Assembly: GCA_027625915.1 (NCBI GenBank)
Contig: JANTQA010000044.1
Span: 310,001 to 374,000, forward strand
DNA length: 64,000 nt
Direction of reading: 5' to 3'
Source: Anaeramoeba flamelloides
Lineage: Eukaryota > Metamonada > Anaeramoebidae
Within the stretch, counting starts at the first letter, position 1. Each line of letters starts with the position of its first letter. Below the pieces are notes generated by a model that saw only the letters and a list, made by a program, of their open reading frames with translations, did not search any database and was not told where the DNA came from. A program made the translations under genes and the position numbers. Below are positions 45,034-57,300 of this stretch, piece after piece.

Positions 45034-47201
45034 GTTTGGCAGAAGAAAAAAAGGTTTGTTAATAAACAAAAAAAACAACAACAAAAAGGGTTAAAAATAA
45101 AAAAATAAACAGTCGAATAAAGTTCTCCTATAAATGGTTTTGAATCTTCGATTTTTGAACCAAAGCATATTATTTATGAAGATTTTGCTTTTTTTCAAAA
45201 AGTTTTCCTATTGGGGTTACAAAACGTATTTATGCCAATTCATTTAAAAAAAAAGTAGAAAGAAAAACACTTAGATCAGAAACAAATTTTCAAAATAACA
45301 ATCTATTCTTGCTTGAAAAACAAGTCAACAATATTATCGTTCTTTTTACAAAAAAAACAATAACTAAAATATAAAGACAAAATTTTCTTATTCAAGATTT
45401 TGAATCTTGTTTAATTTTTGAATTTCCCTTTTAGTACTGAGAATTTAATCATTTTTACACAAGACCAATTTTTTCCAAAACTCGTTTCAAATGATTGTCT
45501 CTATTGAAAGAAGTAAATATTCAAAATTCTTTCCATTTTTTTTTCTCATATGCTCAAAAAGAACCAAAATTTCACAAAGATACAAATAAACTGCGTCATC
45601 AACTCGTGAGAAATGAATTATGTTTTTTAAGGACCATGTTTTGGATTTGTCAATTTGCTCCAACACCTTTTGATTGAATCTCATTTAAATTGTAAAGTCA
45701 GTTCACACCAAAATATTCTCTAATTTGGATCAAAAAATCATTTTTTGTAAATAATTTACTTGTAGTTGAATTCTAAATGGGTAAAAATTTCACTTCCTTT
45801 TCCATATTTTTCAATTTTAAATAGAGTTATCAGGGAAACATAGTGTACTTTGTAGTTTCTCGATCTTTATAAATCAGGTAATTGAAAATAAAGTAAAAAT
45901 TTTTACCATTTAAAATTTTAATACCAGTTTAGGATAAATTCACAAAGTAATTTTTAGATATGTATACTCAAATACCCTTATTAAGAAATGTAAAACAGAA
46001 AAAGTAAAATAACCAGCATTTTCGTCAATAAATAATAACAATCATCTCAAGACATTTTTCATAAACAACTCTATATTTAACATATTGTGGTATCTCTGAT
46101 TTTTGATAATTGTGCTGACATGAATTGTTCTATTGTCCTAGAAATCAGACTAATTCCTTACAAATAGTGGCGGTTTTAGTATAATTTTTTTGATTTATAT
46201 TCTTTTTGTTTTTTCCAAAATTGAAATTCTCAAAAAGTTATCGAGAGAGTATTTACTAGATTTGATTTATGAATAGTAATAATCCCTTGAAAATTATAAA
46301 ACATTTGATTTATTATTGTGTTACAATTTTTTTTTGTTTGTCTTATTTCTTTCAAAACATAATTGTATGTTTCAAGACAAATTGTGTCTAGGTTATAATG
46401 GAAAGATTTTAGGGGAAATTTTTCATTTAACTATCTAATAGATATTAAATTTGGAAATACTCGTTGGTTTTTGGAAATTTAGAAAACAACTGTTTTTTTG
46501 ACAATAATAAAATGATCTTTTCAGGAAAATGGGAATTTTCGTTGATTCAATACAATACAATACAAAACACACTACTATGTCTTATTGTAAATTTATCTTA
46601 TTTTGAAAAAAATAATTATATTAATCATCATAAATTTCTAATTTGCTACATTTTGGCATTTTAGAACAATTTTTAGTATCCCCCTATAGTCACTTCTTGA
46701 ATTTTATAAAATAATAGAGTAAATTCTTTACAAGGTGCCAAGATTTTAAAAATTGTTCTAAAGGGAAATTTTCTCAAATAGTAGACTTTTTCTGATATTC
46801 TTTTATATTTTTTGATACGAGGTAAGATAATTTTATGAAAAATATTTCATTTTTCACTTCTTAGCTTTAAGTGGGTACAAATAAGTGAGATTTACCAATC
46901 CCTTAAATAGTGGTTAGAGTTTACATAACAACAGTTTATATTTGATAGGTATTTATAAAAATAATTCATTAATCCATGATTGTTCATTAAATAGATTGGT
47001 TTTTTTTATTTGAATTTTTTGATTTGAAAAATTTGTAATACTTTTTTTATTTTCTTGAGATCTCACTTGTTCATTTCTGATATTTTTATGAACCAATGAC
47101 CTTGAAAATTTAATCTTATGGTAAAAATACAAAAAAATCAACCAAATAGTTAATGTTTTAAGATCAGATTACTTTGGTTTTTTTATTTTATATATCTCAA
47201 A
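45034..47201. other. AT-rich intergenic sequence
   Basis: Several short frames (45487-45684 minus, 46464-46664 plus) have no recognisable domain. A GGTAAAAATTTCACTTCC motif near 45780 recurs loosely at 18126, 19680 and 48310. No gene is called. Confidence 0.35.
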
Positions 47202-47754
47202 TAAACAAAAAATCCAAAATTTTACACACAGCTAAAACCTTCCAAATAATCACAATAATTCAATTTTATTCAAATTGGTATTAAATTTTGAATTTTGTAA
47301 AATATGAAAATTATTTTTTCATCTTTTCGTTTTTGTTTTAATTTCATTTTTTGAATTGTGTCACTTGTTTTGTTTGATCATTTTTTTTTTTTAAGAAAAG
47401 ATTTACATTATGTTAAAGTTGAGTTGTTCGAAATAGAAGAACTCTAATAAAATTAGTTGGTAGTATCGAACCATTTGATCAATCAATATTCCTAATAGAA
47501 TTTAAACAAATTTTACTTATAAATTTTTTTATTTTGCTCTCTCAAAAATTTTTTATACCCTTGATTTATTAGTATTGGTATTTATTTATTTTTTGTTTTG
47601 TTAGTATTGTGATTTATAAAAAAGTGTTAACATTTCGATTATGGAATGGTTCTAATTTGGTATTTATTTGGGAATTGATTAACTAAGTTTTTTTTTTTTC
47701 ACAAATTGAATTTTTTTGTGTTAAAAATTTTGAATTAGGGTTTATTTATTAATC
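47202..47754 (-). mobile_element. MITE family 1 copy (~553 bp)
   Basis: Ends AAAAAATCCAAAATTTTACAC and ...TTAAAAATTTTGAATTAGGG. It aligns in inverted orientation with 26844-27377 throughout, including TTTTGCTCTCTCAAAAATTT and CATTTGATCAATCAATA. Confidence 0.85.
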
Positions 47755-48502
47755 TTCTTGAAATTTTATTTTAAATTCATTTTGAAGAGTGGAAAATAAT
47801 TTCCTCTATATGGCCCAAGTTTTTTTTATTTTTTTTCCATTCTGAAAATCTCCACAACTCGTGAGAATTCTATATAGTTTGATTGAATGTAAACTCCATT
47901 TCTAAATCAGTATCCGATTAAAAATCGTATTTTAAAAATAAATATTTTTATAAATTGGAGTTATCTATTAAAATAAAAATAGTACTATTTGTATATTCAG
48001 TTTTATCACTAGAAATATATGTTTTATTTTGAAAAATAAAAAAATAAAAAAAAATTGGGACATTTATTAGGTAATTTAGTTTATTTAAAAAATCTACATT
48101 TTACAAATGAGTGAGTGACCAGTTATAAGTATATTAGAGAAAATAAAAAATCACAAATTTAGATACTGTAAATTCAATAAGTTTTTTTGATACCCTATTA
48201 CCAGAATAGAACAAAAAAATGGAAGATATCAAAACTTATTTAATCTTTCAACCTAACTAGTTTCAAGGTTTCAGTTTGGAATATCAAATTTCTATACTGA
48301 TAAATTCAAATATATATTTCAAAATTTTCACTTCATTTTCCATTTACAAATTTTTTTACAAAAGCTTTGAAGAAAGCATTTTGTTGTTTTAAATATTTAT
48401 AAATTTTTATAAAATTGTTTTGACTGTAAAGGTCTCTTTCTCCGGAGTGTTTGAAAAGTTGCATGACAGAGTATAAAATGGGAAATTGAACTAAAAATTT
48501 TA

Positions 48503-48682
48503 ATAAGGGGTTAGTCTCTATTATTTTTTGATAACCAATTTCTAAATAAGGATTTATCATCTAGAAATATGTTTAATATTGAAAATAAACAGGTTTTTTT
48601 CAAATCTAAGTAATTTCAATGAAATTTTCACAATCTTGATTAGATTTAGGAAAAAAAAATTTAATAGAGATTATTCCCTTAA
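48503..48682. mobile_element. ~180-bp MITE family 5 copy
   Basis: Inverted ends AAGGGGTTAGTCTCTATTA and TTAATAGAGATTATTCCCTT. It matches the inverted copy at 52655-52837. Confidence 0.82.
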
Positions 48683-49501
48683 ATATATATGAATTTACCA
48701 GTATTGTTTCAAATCTCAAAAACTTTACAAAAGTTTTTTTCTGGTAAAAATAATGAAAAAAATTTGATTTAATAAAAAACTTTCGAATCTGTTGGGATTT
48801 CTTTAAAGTTATTCAAAAGAAAAACACTTATTACTGTTTGAGAAAAAATAGTCAAATACAACATTTTTTATTGGTAAAATTAAGGGAGTAGCCATGGTAA
48901 AGGAAAATTTTTCACTTTTTTGCAATTTTGAAGAGGATCAGAAAATAACATTTTTTACTTTGGTTGTTATTCATTGATTTTTATTATTTAAAGTACTTCA
49001 TTCATTAGATTTTTTAAATTTTTTTTTTCAAAAGTCTCAAAGAAATTGCTAGAATAAAATGTTGGGTTGAATTGCTTAAAATAGTGTTTCAAATGTTGAA
49101 TGACTTATCTTTTATCCTTATCTCAAAATTCTAATGGGGGAAATTTCTTTTTTCATTTTTTAATTTTTCATGATTTTTGAGATTTTTTAAATCATAACAA
49201 CAAAAACCATTAGAAATATTTTTTTATCAGTGACATTTGGAATTTCGAATATTGTTTAAAAAGAACAAAAACATTACAATCGAGAGAATCACAAAAGGAA
49301 ATACGAATAGTTCTTAAATAGCTCGAAGGATTCCAAAAAATATAATAATTATCTCAAAACATTACTTGTTAGGATTTTAAATAGTTGGATTTAGTGGAAT
49401 TGGAGAAGTGAATATGATTATATTTTTTCAAATTTTAAACCAAAAAATAACTATAAGATTTATTCTAAGAATCTAGAATTATCTTCTCCCAAAAAAAAAA
49501 C
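48683..49501. other. AT-rich intergenic sequence
   Basis: No gene or repeat is recognised. Confidence 0.4.
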
Positions 49502-50036
49502 TAAACCTCCATTCCAAAAATTTGGACACATCAGAAAATCAAAAATATCCAAACAAATACTCAATTTATTATTTTTTTCTAAATGTAATATAAAATCACA
49601 TTTAAGTTCTATAGTATTAATGCTTTTATAAGTAAACATTTATATCCAAACAAAAGAAAACAATATAAAACAAAAAACAAAAACAAGTGTGTTAAAAATA
49701 AGGACACTATCTGAATAAAAAAATGCTTTGATAAATTTGCTAAAATCACACTAACAATTGTTGATCGATCAAATGTTAAGATACCATATACCAATTTTAT
49801 GTAATTTTTCAATTTAACAAACTCAACAGTAACATTCTATCAACCATCGAAAAAAAAATCCCAGATCTAACGAAATATATTTCGTAACTGGAAAAAAAGG
49901 AAATGAAAACAAAAACAAAAAAGACCAAAAAATCAAATAGTTTGTTCAATCAAATAATTTCCAAATGAATGTAAAGTATGATATTGTTATTCTTTCGACT
50001 GTTTAAACTGTGCCCAAATTTTTGGAATTAAGTTTA
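49502..50036 (+). mobile_element. MITE family 2, intact copy (535 bp)
   Basis: Ends TAAACCTCCATTCCAAAAAT and ...CCAAATTTTTGGAATTAAGTTT. It is the intact counterpart of the interrupted copy at 31096-32102. It shares the GTTGATCGATCAAATG and AAATGAAAACAAAAAC blocks with family 1, so the two families are related. Confidence 0.85.
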
Positions 50037-51444
50037 TTTTAATAAAAAAAAAATTCTAAACTATTTCGTCAATTATTTCTCTTTTTTTTTTTTAAGTTAA
50101 ACATTACTAAAAAAAATATCAAATAATTTTTTTAAAAAAATTTTTAGAGGTTCTACGATCACACGCCACTAAAATAAAATACTCTTATCTCATCTCTCTC
50201 AAATTTTTATCATGCTTTATGGTGTAGCTACTCCCTTAAGAGAACCTGAAAAAGAAAAGTAAATTCAATTAAAAAAAAAGAAACAAATAAACTTCAAATA
50301 ATAATCTCATATATTATTTTCAATCTCCCCAACAAATATAATTCAAATCAACTTTTGTTTGATTTATCGAAATCTTAAGCCGTTTTCGAGATCCCAAAAA
50401 TTGTCAAATTTTGGAACAAATTTTTAATAATTGCTTAATTAAAGAAAAGCCCATACCTAAAGATAGTATTAAAAACTTTTATTGTTTTGAACACTTCATT
50501 TTGTCTTTATTTATTTATTCTTTTATTAAATGATCTTGCTTTGAATTTTCAGTAATGTTCCGAATTAAAAACTATGTTTCAAATTTTTTTCCTGTTTTTT
50601 CACTTTTTTTACAGACTGGTAAACTTTCAAAAACTTACTATGTTTACGAAAATCTAAAAACTAAAAAGTGTTTATTTTGCTTGTATTCACGCATTACCCA
50701 AAATAAAGCCACTTACTAGGGTTTTATGATTCAAAAATGTTAGTGAATTATTTCCTTTTATCTCTTGAGATCCAGAAGAATTGTTTAATTTTAAAAGCTT
50801 TTAATTATTCAAAATTTTCACCTCTCGAATTTGGAATTTTAATTTTAAGTTAGTAATGTTTTCCACAACACAATGATTTTTGTTCTAAAGCAAGTGTTAT
50901 CTCGTTTCCAACCAAACCAATAAATAATTAAAATCTTTTTAAAAATGTGTTGTTGAGTTGTAATTTTTGGTACAAATTTACAATTTAGAATTTGATTGGA
51001 AAAAATTCGATAACTTTTAAAAAAAAATCGAAATTCTAAAGTTTTTCTATATTTCAAGAGATAAAAGTCTAGAATTCCTAAATATTTTTAGCTAATAGAA
51101 TCCTGATAACTGGATTTATTTGTGATTACTCTGCAATAACATACAAATGTCAAAATAAGCAAATTAAAAGTTATATCGAAATTGATCTAAATGCCTTTTC
51201 AAAATTTGGAGTAATTTCAAAAAAACAAAAAGTTGTGCAATAAAAAACCCCCACTTCAATTTTTGAACTCTTATTAGGACTATGCCTTCAAAGATGAAAA
51301 ATTATTTTTTTAACTTTTTTTGTAAAAGAAATTTGTTTTACAACACTTTGTCAAGTTGTGTGATTGCAAACCAGCAGTCAAAATTTTAGTATTAATAGAA
51401 GTCGCAATATCTGTTCAGTAAACGACTAATTCTTTTATCCTTCT
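50037..51444. other. AT-rich intergenic sequence
   Basis: No gene is recognised. The right part is presumably the promoter of the CH-domain gene at 51445. Confidence 0.4.
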
Positions 51445-51927
51445 ATGTTTCCACTTGATAAATTGGACTTGACTTTTATAAATACACTTCAAAAAGTTAC
51501 AGAGATAAGTGGATCCAATGATCTTCCAATAGAACTTCTGAAGAGTTGGCTGAACAAACAGATTTCTATTCACCAACTGACAATTACAAACTTGAGTAAC
51601 GATCTTGTTGATTGCAATATTTTTATTTATTTAATGCACACTCTATGTCCAGAATATCGCTGGTTAGACATTCTTTTAATTTCAGACACCAACCAAAGAA
51701 CACAAAAATTTCTTCAGGTGTTGCAGTCCTGTGGTACACAATTTCAATTGCCCGAAGCAGAGGATATAAACAATGTAAATTCTGACTATTTTTCTTTTTT
51801 ATTTTTAAATTTTGTCTTTTTTTCATTTGTTTTCATCAAAAAAAACAAACCCAATTTTGGGTTGATCAACGAAAGACATCAAATTAAAAGTCGAAATGAA
51901 AATAATCAACTTGAGTTTTTAAAATAA
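51445..51927 (+). CDS. Calponin-homology domain protein, short or partial
   Basis: A 160-aa frame from ATG 51445. Residues 22-125 fit a fimbrin/plastin-type CH domain: ELLKSWLNKQ, ITNLSNDLVDCNIFIYLMHT, QKFLQVLQSCGTQFQLPEAE and a closing hydrophobic helix (SDYFSFLFLNFVFF). Fimbrin-like proteins bundle actin with several CH domains; only one is present here. After residue 125 the sequence is low complexity. GTAAAT at about 51775 followed by a T-rich stretch could be an intron start, in which case the C-terminus shown would be intronic. It may be a complete small protein, the first exon of a longer one, or a decayed duplicate. Confidence 0.6.
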   Translation: MFPLDKLDLTFINTLQKVTEISGSNDLPIELLKSWLNKQISIHQLTITNLSNDLVDCNIFIYLMHTLCPEYRWLDILLISDTNQRTQKFLQVLQSCGTQFQLPEAEDINNVNSDYFSFLFLNFVFFSFVFIKKNKPNFGLINERHQIKSRNENNQLEFLK

Positions 51928-52654
51928 AATACGCCCTTTGAAAAAAAAATTTCAAAGACAATCTAATATTCCTTTAAAAATTCATCGATCTCTTTGATTT
52001 AAGAGAAAAAGAATTTTCGGAATGATAATTAAATGAAAACAAGGTTCTAATTTCAAAACACTGATTTTTTTATGAGGCTACCACTTTTTATTATTGCTTG
52101 GTACACAAATAGTATTTTTACAAATGCAAGGATCTCACACTTGTCAAAGATTATTTAATACCTTACATTTTTAAAAAAAAACAAAGTGGAAAACAATTGC
52201 CGAACTGCCAGGGGTTTATCATCAATTTCACACAAAAGATATTAGAAAACAAATTTTGATATTGACAGAACAATTGTCCTAAAAAAGCAGTAGTTTAACT
52301 TTTTAAGGAATTTTACCAACTAATTTTCATGGAATGTAATTGGCTTTTGTAGTTATTCCATTTTGACATCTTTGTACCCTTTTCTCTTGATGGGTTTATA
52401 ATTTTATTTTGACTAATTACAGATGTTTTCTTTTGCAATTACAAAACATTTCGCATCTCATCTTCTTTTCATTTATAATTTCCGTATATTTTCAAAGAAA
52501 GAAATCTGTAATTCGGATCTATCATTTTAATAGGCTAAACACCGTATTACATTTCAACACAACTTTATTATTTTTTGGTTTTGATTCAAAGTAGAAATGT
52601 ATAACAGAACTGAATGAAATGCAAAATTGTAATTCCTTTTAAAAATTAAAAACA
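51928..52654. other. AT-rich intergenic sequence
   Basis: No gene or repeat is recognised. Confidence 0.4.
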
Positions 52655-52837
52655 TTTAAGGGACTAATCTCTATTAAATTTTTTTACCTAAATTTAAAAG
52701 AGATTGAGAAAATCTTTTGTAAATTATTTAGATTTGAAAAACCCTGTTTATTTTTAATATTAAACATATTTCTCGATAAGGAACACTTATTTAGAAATTG
52801 GTCAAAAAAAAAAAATAATAGAGACTAATCCCATAAG
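52655..52837. mobile_element. ~183-bp MITE family 5 copy
   Basis: Inverted ends TTAAGGGACTAATCTCTATTA and TAATAGAGACTAATCCCATAA. It matches 48503-48682 in inverted orientation. Confidence 0.85.
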
Positions 52838-53059
52838 CAAGTAGAACATTTTCCCATTTTTGAAAAATTTTAATTGAGAATAACCTTACTAAAAAAAAGA
52901 CTTTTTGAGTGTCACAGGAAATCGAAACTTTGAGATTTAAATATCATTCGCTACTCTATTTGTGAAAAAAACAAAGTAAATCAGAGCAGAATCTTAAATT
53001 TTTCAGTTTTTTGTACATTTTTTTTGATTAAATTTTTGGTTTTATTAAATTATAGAGTT

Positions 53060-53205
53060 TTTGATGATAACATTTATTATCATGATATTAACAATAAATT
53101 CGTGGTAATATTAAAAAATCACGATTAGTCCAACTTTATCGCGAAAAATCATAAAATTACAATAATCCACATTATCGCGATAAAATACAAAATCAAGATT
53201 AAGAA
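53060..53205. repeat. Cluster of AATCACGATT / TTATCGCGA motifs
   Basis: At least five variants of ATC(A/G)CGAT or its near relatives occur within 145 bp, for example AAATCACGATTAG, TTTATCGCGAAAAATC and ATTATCGCGATAAAAT. A second cluster lies at 54535-54690. Confidence 0.6.
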
Positions 53206-53384
53206 AAATTGTTTATTTGGAAATCACCTTAAAAAAAATCTTTTCACTTTTACAAAGACTTGAGACTTTTACAACGTTAGAAAGTGTTTGAAAGCGTTGT
53301 AAATTGTCTTCAATTGTTTGAAAGATACTAAAGACCGAAAACTTTTATAAACGGAATGAGTTTGGTTTGTTGTAGAAAAAAAAT

Positions 53385-53385
<1 letters not shown>

Positions 53386-53422
<37 letters not shown>

Positions 53423-53787
53423 CCATTAAAGAGTGGGTACTAAAAGTCCACCTGTTTGCCCGAATCACTAATTTGAATTAGAGATATTGTTGAACCAAGT
53501 GAGAGCTGGTCATTTCTCCCAAAAATCGGATCCGCTCCATAAATTGAGAGGGATTTTGTTCCAATTCCGTTCAGTTTTATAATAGTCAAAAAGATTCAAT
53601 TCGGACAAACGATTTCCTCAAAGAATTAGTGGTTCTAAGAAGCATAAGCCCGATTTTTAATTAAAATTACACCGTGGTGGCTATTTGAGAAAATGGTAAA
53701 CAATAAGAAATAATGGTTAAGGGAATAGAACCCCGGCCTTCAGATTGTACACTGGGTTGTGTTGCCACTGACCCATACCGGTTCTCC
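53386..53787 (-). mobile_element. tRNA-derived SINE with 37-nt A tail
   Basis: On the minus strand the element starts at 53787 with a tRNA-like head. An A-box-like block, TGGGTCAGTGG, is followed by a B-box, GGTTCTATTCC, about 50 bases on; each is one base from consensus. A more GC-rich body of about 280 bp follows, then A37 (T37 at 53386-53422). Flanks 53376-53389 and 53788-53801 are a near-matching duplication of about 14 bp (AAAAAAATGTTTT type). Transcription would be by RNA polymerase III, with mobilisation by a LINE. No second copy is seen in this window. Confidence 0.75.
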
Positions 53788-54534
53788 AAAAAATATGTTT
53801 TCTTTTTCTTTTTTTTTATTTTTAGAAAAGTAAAATCTCAAACGAATTTTATGATCAAACAAATATTCATTCATTCCAACTATATGTAATTGAATATAAA
53901 ATAGATGTGTATTTTTTTAAAATGGGGGTTATTACCTTCACAAGTTAAATAACCAAAAAGAAGAAAGGGTAATTTTCCTTCTTATTGGAGATCAATCAAA
54001 AAAAACAATTAAACTCTAGTTGAGTTTTCTGTACAATACCAAGTATGAGAAGAAGAAGAATAATAACAAGAAGAAAACAAAATATACAAAAAATCATAAT
54101 AATTGGTGATAATGTGGTTAGGTTATTGTGAAAGATTTTGAAACGTTATCCAACCCCCTTTAAACTCTCATAGAATATTGAAAATATTTTAACCCAAGAA
54201 CACATTCTTGAAAAAGAAGAAACTGTAAAGGGTTGGTTGTTTTAGAAGCCTTTTTTATTCAACACAATTTATAACTCCAGGATTGACCGAGAAATCATTT
54301 ATTTGCCTTTTGTTATTACGCTTGTTGATCTAAAGGTTCGATATGTTAACCAAATCAAAAGGAAATACAATGAAAACTCTTAATCTGATCCTTGGTTGGA
54401 TCAAGTATCTTTTTTGTTGTTTTTTAAAAGAATAACTTTTTTTTCACATAATCTATTTTTTGATCAAACAAACTTTTTTTTAAATATTGTTAAATTAACC
54501 CAAAAATCCATAAACTATTATATTCGATTTAATT
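53788..54534. other. AT-rich intergenic sequence
   Basis: No gene is recognised beyond the SINE flank. Confidence 0.35.
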
Positions 54535-54690
54535 TTTATCACGATATTTTTACATTTATCACGATTTTTAGACAATTATCGTGATTTTATAGAATATCAT
54601 GATTTTTGATATTATTGTGATTATATTGATTATCACGATTTGTTAAAAATAATCGCGATTTTCGAAAATTTATCGTGACTTAACACAAAT
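54535..54690. repeat. Second cluster of ATCACGAT/ATCGCGAT motifs
   Basis: About eight variants in 155 bp, spaced 14-25 bases apart: TATCACGATATTT, TTATCACGATTTT, TTATCGTGATTTT, TATCATGATTTT, TTATTGTGATTAT, TTATCACGATTTG, AATCGCGATTTT and TTATCGTGACTT. It reads as a degenerate short tandem repeat rich in dyads. Confidence 0.7.
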
Positions 54691-55928
54691 ATGGTTAAAT
54701 CCTCTTATTTTTTGAATTGAGAAATGTGTATAAATGGATTATTGGAATTAACCAAAGAGTAAACCAAAAAAATAAATACGAAAAGATCTTAGAAGGTGGA
54801 TATTTTAAACAAATCTTTTCATTTGTAATCTCAAACAAGAAAGATCACCTTTCCAAATTAATTTGTTGAAACCAAGAAGGAAAAAAATTTCCAAACAAAG
54901 TATATTTTCGGAGATTTGTTTTCTTTGTCTTCTTAAATCGGATGAGAATAAACAAGAGTTTACCTTGAATTTCTTTCATCATTTCCTATTCCTATCTTTA
55001 ATTTATTTTTGACGAAAACCTTTTTTTACAAATTTGTTTTCAATATTCTTTTTTCCAATATTTTTATCAAACTAAACCAAAACAAAGAATATTGTTTCAA
55101 AGATTATATGAAAGGGAATTGGATTCTCGAAATTAAAAAAATAACTACAAAAAATTTTACCCAAGAAATTCAAAATTTGTTAGAAAAAATTAAAAGCAAA
55201 TTCAGAATGATTTTGAGTTTTGATGATTTGCTTGATTGAAAATAAATTTTTTATAAAATCAAACGAATTTGTCCAATAAATCTTTATTTCTGAAGAGAAA
55301 TTCAAAAAAATCCTATTTTCTCAGTAACCAAAACAAGAATTAGAGGAATTAAATGAAAATAGGAATTTAAAGAAAATTTATGTTAAAATTCTTTACCAAT
55401 AAAAAGTAATAAGTTAATCAAAAATTTTTCAAATAAAAGTTTTTTCCGAAAGAATTAAAAATAAAACCAAGTAAAGAAGAAGTAATTGTATCAAATGTTA
55501 AATATAAGATCAAGAAATAAATGATTTTTTTTTATTTTATCTTGCACAATTTTTTGGGTTTTTTGATTTCCATTTTGTAATTGGTATGAAAATATATTAT
55601 ACTAGGATACGTTCCGTCCCCATATTTATTAAAATATCAATGTATTTGGGAAAAGAAATAATTTTAATCATTCAGTTTTGAATCAACTGAAGGGCCCAAA
55701 ATTAGTAAAATTTACTCACCACCTTAAATAACATTTTTTTTTAAAGATTAATATTTCAAAATACATTAAAAGAAATAAATCTTAATAATTTAATTGTAAA
55801 CCAAACTAATTTGAAAGTATTTTTGTTACAGTCAATTGGTAAATAAATTGAATAGGATTTTTATTTATAACTCCAAAATAAAAAAATTTTTTCAGGCAAT
55901 TATTTTAATTTCAGATAAAAAAAAATAG
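54691..55928. other. AT-rich intergenic sequence
   Basis: A short frame ending near 55239 (KKITTKNFTQEIQNLLEKIK) is followed by AATAAA-like sequence. It might be a terminal exon, but nothing identifies it. Confidence 0.3.
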
Positions 55929-55966
55929 AATATATTTATTTATTTATTTATTTATTTATTTATTTT
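55929..55966. repeat. (TTTA)n microsatellite
   Basis: About eight direct TTTA units. Confidence 0.9.
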
Positions 55967-56082
55967 TGAAGAGAGAAAATTACTTTTTTCCTATGTAACA
56001 TTAGTTTTTTTTTAATTTTTGTTTTGATTAAAATTTATAAATTTTTAAAACAAAAACTAGAATTCAAAAATATTGCCATTAA

Positions 56083-56466
56083 CTTTTTCAGAATCTAGAA
56101 GAATTGAGTTAAATATTTGATTTTTCTCTATTCTTTTGATTTTTCGAAAGTCTCTGGTAGTTTTTTTTTGATTTTAGAAATTAAAAGAAAAATTTTGAAA
56201 TTTTCTATTTATTTCAAAAATAAAAAAAAAAATCACTGTTAGCTTTTTCTGGATTTCAAAGAATAGATTTAAATCATATAGATTTTACTCCATTCTTTTG
56301 AATTTTGGAAAAGCTAGGCACTTGATGGCACTTGACGGCATTTTTCGAAAGACTTTCGTTTTTTTTTTTTTTAATTTAAGAAATAAAAAGAAAATTTAAT
56401 AAATTTTCAGTTAATTTCTGAAATTAAAAAAAAAACTATGCACTTTATGACGCTCTACGGCATTTT
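56083..56466. mobile_element. Modular hairpin element, diverged copy
   Basis: Contains the GAATTGAGTTAAAT...TTTCTCTATTCTTTTG arms, the AATAAA hairpin, then GGAAAAGCTAGGCACTTGAT and GGCACTTGACGGCA near 56307-56340. Ends ACGCTCTACGGCA. More diverged than the copies at 40 kb. Confidence 0.7.
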
Positions 56467-56910
56467 CAGAAACTCTAAAATTGTATACAAGTTTTTATCC
56501 TCGGTATAATTTAGGCAAGATTATAACTCACACGATAATTTTTCTTTAAAAAATGAAAAAATGGAAAAAAAAAATCATTTCTAAACAAAGACATACAAGA
56601 AAAAGAAAATAAAAGCAAAAAATGAAAGAGAGTAGGATTTATTGGTAAGGGTTAAGCGCTCAAGAGCTCTTAATCTGTTAAAGAGAGATTTTTGAAGTGA
56701 CTAAAATTGTGACTCCTAATTCAAAGAGTAGTCAAAAGAACCTTTTAATTACAGTCATTCGAAGTATTTTAAACTCAATTTAGTTTTCTGAAATAAAAGA
56801 AGTAGAGAAAAAAAAAAAGAGTAAAAAATGAAGAGTGGAAAAAAAAATTAAGTTATAAAAATAATAGTAGTATTGAGAGGATATATGTTTCTGATGAGTT
56901 GAATGACTTG

Positions 56911-57300
56911 CTATTTAGACTTTAATTTTAATTCATTTTTTCTTATAGCGTGCTGGTTCATATTAGTCAGAAAATATTCTATTGTGATGTCGTATATTTC
57001 TTTTGTATTCATTTTTCTGAACAACTCATCGGTATCCTCTCTATTAATGATACTAAAGCCAAAATCTTTGACTTTTTTGAGCACATTTTTCCGGTATTTT
57101 CTGGTTTTTTCATATTTTTCGCATTTCCATATGAAGTGGTCTACATCATCAACTTTTTTTTTTACAGTAGGAGAATATTTTACTTTTTATTCCTGGTTTC
57201 CAATTGTATGTGTATCCTACATAAGCCATTTGAGAACTATTTGAGCTTAAGTAGATTTTTTGATGATTTCCAGTTTAAATATGATTGTTAAATGAAAAAG
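56911..57300 (-). mobile_element. LINE 3' end remnant of a second family
   Basis: The minus strand encodes KKKVDDVDHFIWKCEKYEKT, the H-x4-C half of a LINE C-terminal zinc knuckle. A basic tail ending KLKSK and TAG at 56911 follows. The first Cys pair reads YSPTV, so it has been lost. About 85 residues remain in one frame from about 57175 down; the sequence upstream is broken. It is clearly a different family from the LINE at 21928. No clear A tail or target duplication is seen. Confidence 0.7.

Noticed and set aside
45487-45684. 65-codon minus-strand frame upstream of the three-TM gene
   Set aside because: Protein-like in places, but no domain, no convincing splice link to the neighbouring exons.
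48333-48560. 75-codon minus-strand frame
   Set aside because: Overlaps a MITE copy at 48503-48682 and has no domain.
49609-49812. Hydrophobic minus-strand frame
   Set aside because: Lies entirely inside a non-coding MITE of family 2.
55009-55239. 76-codon plus-strand frame with a protein-like C-terminal half
   Set aside because: Begins with TTG. Only about 43 codons follow the first ATG and no family is recognised; it may be a terminal exon but cannot be supported.
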